From NCBI GenBank assembly GCA_938049795.1, contig CALLCD010000153.1, positions 1 to 14,488 on the forward strand: a stretch of DNA of 14,488 nucleotides, read 5' to 3'. This document shows, piece by piece, positions 7,316-14,350 of this stretch. The stretch's first letter is position 1, and each line of letters starts with the position of its first letter. A program made the position numbers and the translations under genes. This DNA is from an uncultured Hyphomonadaceae bacterium (GTDB lineage Bacteria; Pseudomonadota; Alphaproteobacteria; Caulobacterales; Hyphomonadaceae). The notes beneath the pieces are model-generated. The model searched no databases and was not told the DNA's origin. It worked only from the letters and a program-made list of their open reading frames with translations.

Positions 7316-8310
7316 GCGAGCACGTCAAATATCTCACAGAGGCCGACATTGTCTCAGTCGTATCGCCGGCAGATGCTGTTGACGCGCTGCGCAAGATGTT
7401 GCTGGAAAAGGCCTCCGGAGAGGCGCAGAATGTTCCAAAAAGCTTAGGCGCGTGGACAGGCGGGGCGATGCATTCGCTCGGATCTGTCATGCACGGGGCA
7501 GGCTTTGCCGGCTTCAAGACATGGGTGCGCACCGATAAGGGCGGGGGGTCTATTTTCACCCTGTTCAATGCCGAGACGGGCAAGCTACTGGCGCTGCTTG
7601 AAGCGCGCGCCCTTGGCCTGTTGCGAACATCCGCGATCACCGGGGTCGCGACCGATTTGCTCGCGCCTCAAGACGCAAAAATCGGCTGCATCATCGGCAC
7701 AGGCGATCAGGCCTCTATGCAATTGCGTGCCATGAGCGCTGTCAGGACGTTTTCAGAAGTGCGCGTGTTCAGCCCGACACCTGAACGGCGCGCCTCATTC
7801 TGCGAGCGGCAGTCACAACGCTATGAATTCCCGCTCATCCCTTGTGAGAGCGCAGAAGCAGCGATGGATGGCGCGGACATTGTCACCACCATTACCCGCG
7901 CCTCCGAGCCATTTATTCATGCTGACATGCTGTCGACCTGCAAGCTGTTTGTTGCGGTTGGCGCGATCCTGCCGAAAAGGGCCGAGTTTCATCAAGACGT
8001 GTTTGATAAAGCGAGCCGTCTGGTTGTTGACGATTTGGAAAACGCACGACGGGGCTCGCGTGAATTCCGGGAAAAGTTCGGAGATGACCTGGCCGGGTGG
8101 AAGGGAGTTGAGACACTCGACAAGATTGTCGCGCATGCGGGCCAGCCTCCGGAGGGTGATGGCCTGACACTGTTCAAAGGCATGGGCATGGGATTATCAG
8201 ACCTTGCCGTTGCAAGCCTTGTTTGCAGACGGGCCCATGAGACCGACACGGGACTTTCAATTGCGCCGCAGACGCGCGAGAACCTGCTTGAAGCCGACTT
8301 GGAGGGTTAA
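7312..8310 (+). CDS. Ornithine cyclodeaminase / mu-crystallin family protein
   Basis: This 332-residue protein belongs to the ornithine cyclodeaminase/mu-crystallin family. Lys69 in FAGFKTW, Arg105 in LLRTSAITG and the dinucleotide-binding loop IGTGDQAS (128-135) match the family's substrate and NAD(P) sites. Relatives cyclise ornithine, reduce cyclic imines (ketimines), or act as amino-acid dehydrogenases. It overlaps the FAH gene by 4 bases and is followed after 3 bases by the bicupin gene, so it is an integral operon member. Its presence in an aromatic ring-cleavage operon is unusual. It may act on an imine or keto intermediate if the aromatic carries nitrogen, or the fold may serve another NAD(P)-linked reduction of a 2-oxo dienoate. 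Function is not assigned. Confidence 0.85.
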   Translation: MSEHVKYLTEADIVSVVSPADAVDALRKMLLEKASGEAQNVPKSLGAWTGGAMHSLGSVMHGAGFAGFKTWVRTDKGGGSIFTLFNAETGKLLALLEARALGLLRTSAITGVATDLLAPQDAKIGCIIGTGDQASMQLRAMSAVRTFSEVRVFSPTPERRASFCERQSQRYEFPLIPCESAEAAMDGADIVTTITRASEPFIHADMLSTCKLFVAVGAILPKRAEFHQDVFDKASRLVVDDLENARRGSREFREKFGDDLAGWKGVETLDKIVAHAGQPPEGDGLTLFKGMGMGLSDLAVASLVCRRAHETDTGLSIAPQTRENLLEADLEG

Positions 8311-8313
8311 GCC

Positions 8314-9441
8314 ATGACAGACGACAACACCTCAGCCATCTTCAAAGACGTGTCCGGTCAAACGCCACGGACCCAGGACCAGTGGTCACCACTTGTCATC
8401 CGGAAAGCAGCAATCGACGCAGAAATCGCGCGCCTGCTGGATATAAGTCCCCCCGTAAACGGCAAGCGCAGCACAAAGATCATCCATCCATCTGCAACAG
8501 CGCCCGGATACGGGTTTGCGCCGGGCACAGATGTAACGATTAATGTGCTCAAATCTGGCGAGCGGACATGGAAGTGTCGTACAAATGCCAACCATATCGA
8601 AGTCACACTTTCGGGCGAAGGCACACTCATTGTCGATGGCGACGCCCGCCGCGTCTCCAAATGGGGCGTCTTTACAATCCCGTCGATGAGCGTGTTCGAG
8701 TATCACAATACTTCTGACACACCCTGGGTGCGCCTGACCTATTCCAACGCGCCTGTGCTCGAGATGCTCGAAGCGTGTTACCGTGAAGAGTTTGAGGGTG
8801 ATACACCGCCTGCGGACAAAGGCAAAACCACACCAAACACGCCTTCAAGTACCGGCCCGCGTGCGCGCGATCTTGCACTTAACACAACCATCTCCAGTGA
8901 TGGCGCGCAAATTCGCGGCTATGAATGGCTCATAGATCTGGAGCCAACAGAATCACGTCCCCTGTACTGGCCTTATGAGGAGGTCGCCAAGCATCTGCCA
9001 TCTGCCGAGCAGCTGAGCAGCGCCTATAATGGCCGCCGTGTCTTCCTGCTCTACAATCCGGCAACAGGCGACAAAATGGGCACATCGCAAAGCTTCTTTG
9101 CCACGATTTCCTCATCGCCGATCAATAATAATTATATTCCGCACAGACACACATCCTCTGCGATCAATTATTATCTGCGCGGCAAGGGCTTTAGCAAAGT
9201 TGGCGGTGACAAGATCGAATGGGAAGCCGGCGACTTGCTCCTGTCTGCGCCAAGCTGGATGGCCCATTCCCACCACTCTCAAGCGGACTCCACCTCCGCG
9301 CTAACCATTCAAGACCATCCCTTCCATATCGGCCTGCACTCGCTTGTGTGGCAGGAGCGGATGAACGAGAAAATTCTCACCCTCGGCGCACAAGGCGGAC
9401 TGGAAACGAACCGCGCCCAACTTATAGGGGTTGGATCATGA
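8314..9441 (+). CDS. Bicupin protein, gentisate/salicylate 1,2-dioxygenase-like
   Basis: This 375-residue protein has two cupin domains and about the length of gentisate and salicylate 1,2-dioxygenases. The C-terminal cupin has a plausible iron site: PHRHTSSAINYYLRGKGF (276-293) supplies His277 and His279, and SWMAHSHH (314-321) a further His at about 318. The N-terminal cupin (about 75-140) keeps the fold signature HIEVTLSGEG (94-103) but lacks the paired HxH, retaining only single His94 and His131. In known gentisate/salicylate dioxygenases the catalytic iron is in the N-terminal cupin, so this arrangement looks reversed. It lies directly upstream of the Rieske oxygenase subunits and overlaps the beta subunit by 4 bases. 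A ring-cleavage role is the best guess. GGAGGG precedes the ATG. Isomerase or other cupin functions cannot be excluded. Confidence 0.75.
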   Translation: MTDDNTSAIFKDVSGQTPRTQDQWSPLVIRKAAIDAEIARLLDISPPVNGKRSTKIIHPSATAPGYGFAPGTDVTINVLKSGERTWKCRTNANHIEVTLSGEGTLIVDGDARRVSKWGVFTIPSMSVFEYHNTSDTPWVRLTYSNAPVLEMLEACYREEFEGDTPPADKGKTTPNTPSSTGPRARDLALNTTISSDGAQIRGYEWLIDLEPTESRPLYWPYEEVAKHLPSAEQLSSAYNGRRVFLLYNPATGDKMGTSQSFFATISSSPINNNYIPHRHTSSAINYYLRGKGFSKVGGDKIEWEAGDLLLSAPSWMAHSHHSQADSTSALTIQDHPFHIGLHSLVWQERMNEKILTLGAQGGLETNRAQLIGVGS

Positions 9442-9968
9442 CCGCACTTACATCCACCGCACGAGAGACAAAGCCGCTCGATATGCCAAAAGCAGAGCTC
9501 AGAGCACTCCGCAGCGATGTCCGTGACTATTATGAAGACTATGGCCAGCATCTTGATGACGGAGATCTTGAGGCCTGGGTAAAATATTTCACCGAAGACT
9601 GCCACTATCGTGTCATCTCCCGGGAAAACCACAAATTAGGGCTGCCAATCGGCCTGATCTATTGCATGAACAAGAATATGGTCCGTGATCGGGTAACAGC
9701 GCTCAGGGAAACCACCGTCGCGCAGCCCCGTGTCATCCGTCATTTCATCAGCGGCGTGCGCATCAACTCTATCGCTGAAAACGGTGACATATCAGCCCAA
9801 GGCAATTTCCTGATCTCCGAATGCCTTGCCGATGGCGAACCGGAAATTACCGCAGCCGGACAGTATCAGGACGTGCTCGTCCGGGACGGCGATGGTTTCC
9901 TGTTCAAATATCGCGACTGCATCGTCGACAATTACCGCATTAAGACATCCATTATCATACCGCTTTAA
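9438..9968 (+). CDS. Rieske non-haem iron oxygenase, beta (small) subunit
   Basis: This 176-residue protein is an aromatic-ring-hydroxylating oxygenase small subunit with the NTF2-like fold. The sequence DDGDLEAWVKYFTEDCHYRV (40-59), then SRENHKLGLPIGL and MVRDRVTALR (81-90), is standard for the family. It forms a hexamer with the alpha subunit and has no redox centre itself. The start was set at 9438, where the ATG overlaps the bicupin stop as ATGA; the frame is open further upstream, but that part does not resemble the family. It is encoded ahead of the alpha subunit with a 9-base gap, the reverse of the commoner alpha-beta order seen, for example, in nagG-nagH. Confidence 0.9.
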   Translation: MTALTSTARETKPLDMPKAELRALRSDVRDYYEDYGQHLDDGDLEAWVKYFTEDCHYRVISRENHKLGLPIGLIYCMNKNMVRDRVTALRETTVAQPRVIRHFISGVRINSIAENGDISAQGNFLISECLADGEPEITAAGQYQDVLVRDGDGFLFKYRDCIVDNYRIKTSIIIPL

Positions 9969-9977
9969 GGGGCCGTT

Positions 9978-11228
9978 ATGACAGTTCTACCAATCGGCTC
10001 GCTCGCGGGCGCACAAGCATCATATGAATGGCCCGAGGATGGTTTTACCAAAATACCGAACTGGGTTTACTCGGATCCGGACATCTATCGCAAAGAGCTC
10101 GAAGTCTTCTATTATGGCGACACCTGGCACTATGTCGGTCTGACCTGTGAAGTGCCCGAGATCGGCTCCTTTCGCCGCAGCACAATCGGCGAGCGCCCCG
10201 TCATTCTCGTCCGCCATGCCGATGACGAATTTTCAGTTCTTGAAAACCGTTGTGCCCATAAGGGCGCCCAGCTCTGCTGGGAAAACACGGGCAAAGTGGA
10301 AGACTTCACCTGCCCTTATCATCAATGGAACTATTCCCTGAAAGGCGACCTTCAGGGCGTCCCGTTCTTGCGCGGTGCCCTCGGCAAAGGCGGCATGCCG
10401 CGCGATTTCAAAAAGAGCGAACACGGCCTCAAAAGCCTACGCATACACAATGAAGGCGGCGCGATCTGGGCCACGTTCTCTGATGACGCGCCTAGCTTTG
10501 AAGACTATTGCGGCCCGGACATTCTGGCTGAAGTGCGTCATATGCTCCCGGGCAAACCCATCGAGCTGCTCGGCTATACGCGCCAGTTGATTCCGAGCAA
10601 TTGGAAGACCTATCTGGAAAACCTCAAAGACCCCTACCACGCCACGCTGCTACACTCTTTCTACATCACCTTCGGCCTCTGGCGCGCTGACAACAAGTCG
10701 AAATGTGTGCCCCAGGAACGCGGCCACAGCGTTATGGTTTCGCACAATGAGGGCAAAAAAACCTCTGACGCCACCTCTGAGATGAAGCGCTTTCGGGACG
10801 ATCTTGAAGTGCTTGACAAGGAAACCATCACCCCGCGTCAGGAATTTAACAAAAAGCGCGTCGGCGGCGGTTGGATCTTTCCATCCGCCTATATGGGCAT
10901 TCAGGCGAATACACTCAAAATGCGTCATCTCATCCCACGCGGCCCGAATATGCACGAACTGGTCTTCACCCATTACGGGTTCACCGATGATGATGCAGAG
11001 CTACGCCGCCTGCGCCTCAAGCATGCAAATCTGCTTGGGCCAGCCGGATTTGTCTCCATGGATGACAGCGAAATGCTCAGTCAGCTCCAGCATGGCGTCG
11101 GCGCGTATCCGCATGAAACCAGCATTGTCGAGATGGGCGGCAAAGAGATTGAAGAGACCGATTATATGGTCAGCGAAGTCCTGATCCGGAGCTTTTACAA
11201 GTTCTACCGCGAAGCGATGGGATTGTAA
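9978..11228 (+). CDS. Rieske oxygenase alpha subunit, salicylate 5-hydroxylase (NagG)-like
   Basis: This 416-residue protein is a full-length catalytic subunit. The Rieske cluster ligands are Cys92/His94 (CAH) and Cys112/His115 (CPYH). The mononuclear iron site is DPYHATLLH, with bridging Asp218 and ligands His221 and His226, completed by an Asp near 363. As recalled, segments CPYHQWNYSLKGDLQGVPF, GGMPRDFKKSEHGL, TFGLWRADNKS and the C-terminal VEMGGKEIEETDYMVSE closely match NagG and the related AndAc (anthranilate 1,2-dioxygenase) subunits. The likely reaction is hydroxylation of salicylate or a similar ortho-substituted benzoate using electrons from the ferredoxin encoded next. AAGGGG lies before the ATG. 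The exact substrate is not readable from sequence. Confidence 0.92.
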   Translation: MTVLPIGSLAGAQASYEWPEDGFTKIPNWVYSDPDIYRKELEVFYYGDTWHYVGLTCEVPEIGSFRRSTIGERPVILVRHADDEFSVLENRCAHKGAQLCWENTGKVEDFTCPYHQWNYSLKGDLQGVPFLRGALGKGGMPRDFKKSEHGLKSLRIHNEGGAIWATFSDDAPSFEDYCGPDILAEVRHMLPGKPIELLGYTRQLIPSNWKTYLENLKDPYHATLLHSFYITFGLWRADNKSKCVPQERGHSVMVSHNEGKKTSDATSEMKRFRDDLEVLDKETITPRQEFNKKRVGGGWIFPSAYMGIQANTLKMRHLIPRGPNMHELVFTHYGFTDDDAELRRLRLKHANLLGPAGFVSMDDSEMLSQLQHGVGAYPHETSIVEMGGKEIEETDYMVSEVLIRSFYKFYREAMGL

Positions 11229-11231
11229 GAC

Positions 11232-11555
11232 GTGAGCGAGAACTGGACAGAAGTCGCCAAGCTTGACGACGTAAACCCCGACACGAATATGCTCCGTGTG
11301 GATGCGTTTGATGAAGCAATCTGCATCTATGTGCTCGAGAGCGGCGTCTATGCGACCCAAGACCTCTGCACGCATGGGCAGGCCTGCCTGTCTGAAGGTT
11401 GGCTCGAAGACGAAACAATTGAGTGCCCGCTGCACCAAGGCGTCTTCGACATCAAGACAGGCGCACCGATAGCGCCTCCGGTGACCGAACCGCTGACCGT
11501 TTATGAGACGCAAGTAAAAGACAAGACAATCTTCCTTCGGCCAAAGGCGGAATGA
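11232..11555 (+). CDS. Rieske [2Fe-2S] ferredoxin
   Basis: This 107-residue protein carries one Rieske cluster: CTH (Cys46, His48) and CPLH (Cys65, His68), with the 16-residue spacing usual in ring-hydroxylating-dioxygenase ferredoxins. It carries electrons from the FAD reductase encoded next to the Rieske alpha subunit encoded just before. The start codon is GTG, 3 bases after the alpha stop, without a strong ribosome site, suggesting coupling to alpha translation. Its stop overlaps the reductase start by 4 bases. Confidence 0.92.
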   Translation: MSENWTEVAKLDDVNPDTNMLRVDAFDEAICIYVLESGVYATQDLCTHGQACLSEGWLEDETIECPLHQGVFDIKTGAPIAPPVTEPLTVYETQVKDKTIFLRPKAE

Positions 11556-12784
11556 GCGGGCCTTTCATCATTGTCGGCGCAGGGCAAGCTGGCGCGTGGG
11601 TCGCCAAGACCTTGCGATCTGAGGGATATGGTGGAGGCCTCGTTCTGATCGGGTCCGAACCTCACCTGCCCTATGAACGCCCCCCGCTTTCAAAATCCTA
11701 TTTGAGCAAAGCAGACGGCACCGAAGGCCAAGATATTCTCTCTACAGATGAAATCGAGCGACTTGGCATTGATTTCCGGTCATCGACCAGCGCAACAAAG
11801 CTCGACATCAAGCATAAGAAACTCCATCTTCAGGATGGCTTGAGACTACCTTATGAAAAACTCTGCCTGTGTACAGGTGGCCATGCGCGCGCACTGTCTT
11901 ACGATCCAGAGCTTGCGCCCTATATCCACCTATTGCGGACCCGGCAAGACGCTGACCGGCTCCGCTCTGCTCTACACCCGGGCCAACATATCGCCATCAT
12001 AGGGGGCGGCTGGATTGGCCTTGAGGTCGCCGCAACAGCCCGCCAGCTTGGCGCAGAGGTCACCATCTTTGAGGCCGCCGACCGGCTTTGCGGCCGAAGC
12101 GTGATGCCTGAAGTGTCGTCCGCCCTTCTTGATCTGCACAGATCCAATAACGTCGCCATTCATCTGGGGTGCGGGCCAATCGGGCTTTCGGCAAGTCACA
12201 CCCGATCTGTGGCCATCCGTACAGAAATGGATATGGCCCACTTCGATGCCGTCCTTCTCTCCATTGGCCTTGTCGCTGATGATGCGCTCGCGAGCGGTGC
12301 GGGTCTGGCCTGCAAGAATGGCATCCTTGTGAATGAGCAATGTCAGAGTTCAAAACCGGATGTTTTCGCCGCGGGTGATGTCGCTGTCACACCGACGCAG
12401 ATCGCCGGGCATCTCCGGCTCGAGAGCTGGCAAAACGCACAGGATCAGGGCATAGCGGCCGCAAAGGCCATGCTCGGACAAGACATTGCCTATACGCCAA
12501 TCCCGCGCATCTGGTCTGAACAATACGACACATTCATTCGCATCGAGGGCGCCCCTCACCTCGCCGCCTTCACGTATTGCCGGTCAGACGGGGACACACA
12601 CCTCTGGATCGGAACCGACAAGCAACACAAGATGGTAAGCGCGATCTCGTTCAATGACATGCGCGGCCAGAGATTTGCCGCACGCGCAATTGCGCAAGAC
12701 AAATACCTCAACGCAGACGAGCTACAAAACACCGACGGGCCAATCAACGCCGCTTTTGTTTCGAGGATGGAGACAAAAATATGA
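11552..12784 (+). CDS. FAD-dependent ferredoxin reductase (glutathione-reductase type)
   Basis: This 410-residue protein is a flavoprotein of the putidaredoxin-reductase/BphA4 type. It has the FAD-binding VGAGQAG (8-14), the substrate-loop motif LPYERPPLSKSYL (39-51), the NAD-binding IGGGWIGLEVA (150-160) with acidic Glu174, and a second FAD contact in VFAAGDVAV. It lacks the plant-type [2Fe-2S] domain carried by NagAa, the usual partner of NagGH. The electron chain is therefore the class IIB arrangement (FAD reductase plus Rieske ferredoxin), as in the AndA anthranilate dioxygenase of Burkholderia. It overlaps both the ferredoxin gene and the next gene by 4 bases. Confidence 0.92.
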   Translation: MSGPFIIVGAGQAGAWVAKTLRSEGYGGGLVLIGSEPHLPYERPPLSKSYLSKADGTEGQDILSTDEIERLGIDFRSSTSATKLDIKHKKLHLQDGLRLPYEKLCLCTGGHARALSYDPELAPYIHLLRTRQDADRLRSALHPGQHIAIIGGGWIGLEVAATARQLGAEVTIFEAADRLCGRSVMPEVSSALLDLHRSNNVAIHLGCGPIGLSASHTRSVAIRTEMDMAHFDAVLLSIGLVADDALASGAGLACKNGILVNEQCQSSKPDVFAAGDVAVTPTQIAGHLRLESWQNAQDQGIAAAKAMLGQDIAYTPIPRIWSEQYDTFIRIEGAPHLAAFTYCRSDGDTHLWIGTDKQHKMVSAISFNDMRGQRFAARAIAQDKYLNADELQNTDGPINAAFVSRMETKI

Positions 12785-13164
12785 CCACGCCCGCACCTGA
12801 CTTATCCAATTTCGTTGCCGGCTTTTATCTCGCACTTGATGAGGGAGATGTTGAAACCGTTGCCGCGTCATTTGCTCCAGACGGTTTGTGGTTGCGCAAA
12901 GGCGAGGAATTGGTTGGGCCAGACGCAGTGAAATCCGCTCTTTCGACAAGAGACCCAAGCCGACGCACCGCACACATCGTCTCGAACTTCACGGCAAGCG
13001 CCGCCGGTTCAGATAGCTGGACGACCCATTACTATCTGACAGTATATGACAATAAAGGCCCCGAAGGCACCAGACGTGTCGCCATCCTGGCCTGTACCGA
13101 CACAATCAGCGTCACAGACCATCACTTCCACATTCGGCGAAAGCAAAGTAGAAAACACTTGTAA
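12781..13164 (+). CDS. SnoaL/NTF2-like protein
   Basis: This 127-residue protein has the small alpha+beta-barrel signature of the SnoaL/NTF2-like superfamily: an N-terminal helix FVAGFYLALDEGDVETVAASFAPDG (bases for about residues 11-35), then WLRKGEELVGPDAVKSAL. The fold is used by isomerases, hydratases and by Rieske oxygenase beta subunits, but this protein is too short and too different to be a second beta subunit. Its start overlaps the reductase stop by 4 bases (ATGA), so it is made with the oxygenase. It could isomerise or hydrate a pathway intermediate, or assist the oxygenase. No catalytic residues are assignable from sequence alone. Confidence 0.7.
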   Translation: MTTPAPDLSNFVAGFYLALDEGDVETVAASFAPDGLWLRKGEELVGPDAVKSALSTRDPSRRTAHIVSNFTASAAGSDSWTTHYYLTVYDNKGPEGTRRVAILACTDTISVTDHHFHIRRKQSRKHL

Positions 13165-13200
13165 CTCCCCCCCCAAGGCACCCTTTCATCGAGAATACTC

Positions 13201-13953
13201 ATGTCGCAAATTGAAGATGTCATAACCAATCTCCGCGCCAGGATCATGTCTGGAAACATCAAGCCGGACGAACGCTTGATGGAAGTCCCGATATCGCAAG
13301 AACTCGGCGTCTCGCGCACACCGGTACGCATCGCCCTCAGCGCTTTGGAACGCGAAGGATTGGTCACCACAGATGGCCCCAAACGCGGCTTCTATGTCCG
13401 CTCGTTTGACATAGAGGAAGTCTTTCAGGCCATCGAGTTACGCGGCGCACTAGAAGGTATTGCCGCCCGCAAGCTTGCAGAAGAAGCCACTGATCCGGTT
13501 ACGATTACACATCTCAAATCAGCGATAGAGGCTTGCGAACAACTTTTAACAGACGGCGTCTCGACACCTGAGAAACAACAGGCCTGGATCGACAATAACG
13601 CCAAGTTTCACACCGCCCTCATATCTGGCGCAGATAATAAAGTGTTGCGCAATTTGATCGAAACCCTGAGCCGAATGCCGCTTGTATCGTCCCGCGCCGT
13701 CCCCCTCATCTCGGGCGCCACCGAAGACCAGCACTTACGGCTAAGACGCGCACATGAGGACCATGAGGACATTCTGGACGCCATTGTCAGCCGCAATGGC
13801 ATGCGCGCAGAAATGCTGATCCGCGAGCACGCCGTGCGCAATGTCAAAAACAAACGGGCGAACTTCTGGAAAATGAAATTCCAGTCGGACTGGAACAATC
13901 TTCCAGGGCTAGACCTCGTCGTAAACGAGGATAGCCGTGTCCAAGAGCGTTAA
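13201..13953 (+). CDS. GntR-family regulator, FadR/FCD subfamily
   Basis: This 250-residue protein has an N-terminal winged helix-turn-helix (about 1-68) with the recognition segment ISQELGVSRTPVRIALSALEREGL (31-54), typical of GntR proteins. A C-terminal all-helical FCD domain follows, in which Asn133 or Asp131, His137, His188 and His210 are the likely metal and ligand-binding positions. FCD regulators sense small carboxylic acids and usually repress their neighbours. It lies 36 bases after the SnoaL-like gene with only a weak ribosome site, so it may be made from the operon transcript. The ATGCATGCAT palindromes at 6369-6451 are the obvious candidate targets; no copy stands before this gene itself. 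Confidence 0.9.
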   Translation: MSQIEDVITNLRARIMSGNIKPDERLMEVPISQELGVSRTPVRIALSALEREGLVTTDGPKRGFYVRSFDIEEVFQAIELRGALEGIAARKLAEEATDPVTITHLKSAIEACEQLLTDGVSTPEKQQAWIDNNAKFHTALISGADNKVLRNLIETLSRMPLVSSRAVPLISGATEDQHLRLRRAHEDHEDILDAIVSRNGMRAEMLIREHAVRNVKNKRANFWKMKFQSDWNNLPGLDLVVNEDSRVQER

Positions 13954-13998
13954 GCCAACCGAATTTCAAGCGGTCGCGCTAAGACTGTTCCGTTGTCG

Positions 13999-14350
13999 AT
14001 GACGTTGCCGAACGCGATCATGGCACGCCAAACCTCCGGTCAGCGCATCGGCCTGATCGTCGGTGCTCTTCTGTTCGGTCTACTGCTCTGCTTAGACGCG
14101 CCTGCGGGCATTTCCCCCGAAGGCTGGATCGTCGTTTCCATGACCGTGCTCATGGCCGCCTGGTGGTTTACCGAAGCACTGCCCCTCGGCGTTACAGCGC
14201 TTGTTCCGCTGATTGTGCTACCACTTGCCGGTGTGTCGCCGATGGGAGCGGTTGCAAACAGCTATGCCAGTCCATTTGCATTTCTTCTTATCGGCGGTCT
14301 GATGATTGGCAGATCGTTCGAGAAATGGAATCTTCACGCCCGGAGAGGAC
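13999..14350 (+). pseudogene. DASS/SLC13-family carboxylate transporter, 5' fragment interrupted by an IS element
   Basis: Translation from the ATG at 13999 (or in-frame ATG at 14020) gives about 115 residues typical of the N-terminus of divalent-anion:sodium symporters. The hydrophobic segments IGLIVGALLFGLLLCL, IVVSMTVLMAAWW and TALVPLIVLPLAGV are separated by the family motif WWFTEALPLGVTA, and YASPFAFLLIGGLMIG is followed by RSFEKWNLHARR. Just after this, where relatives continue into another membrane helix, the sequence changes to a charged, unrelated stretch that coincides with an IS3-type left end. The frame stays open to the window edge but no longer encodes a transporter. It sits 45 bases after the regulator gene, in the same frame as it. 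It was probably the inner-membrane importer for the pathway's acid. Confidence 0.75.

Noticed and set aside
9219..9437. Upstream extension of the Rieske beta subunit by 73 codons
   Set aside because: This part lies inside the bicupin gene in another frame and does not resemble beta subunits; the ATGA overlap at 9438 is the natural start.
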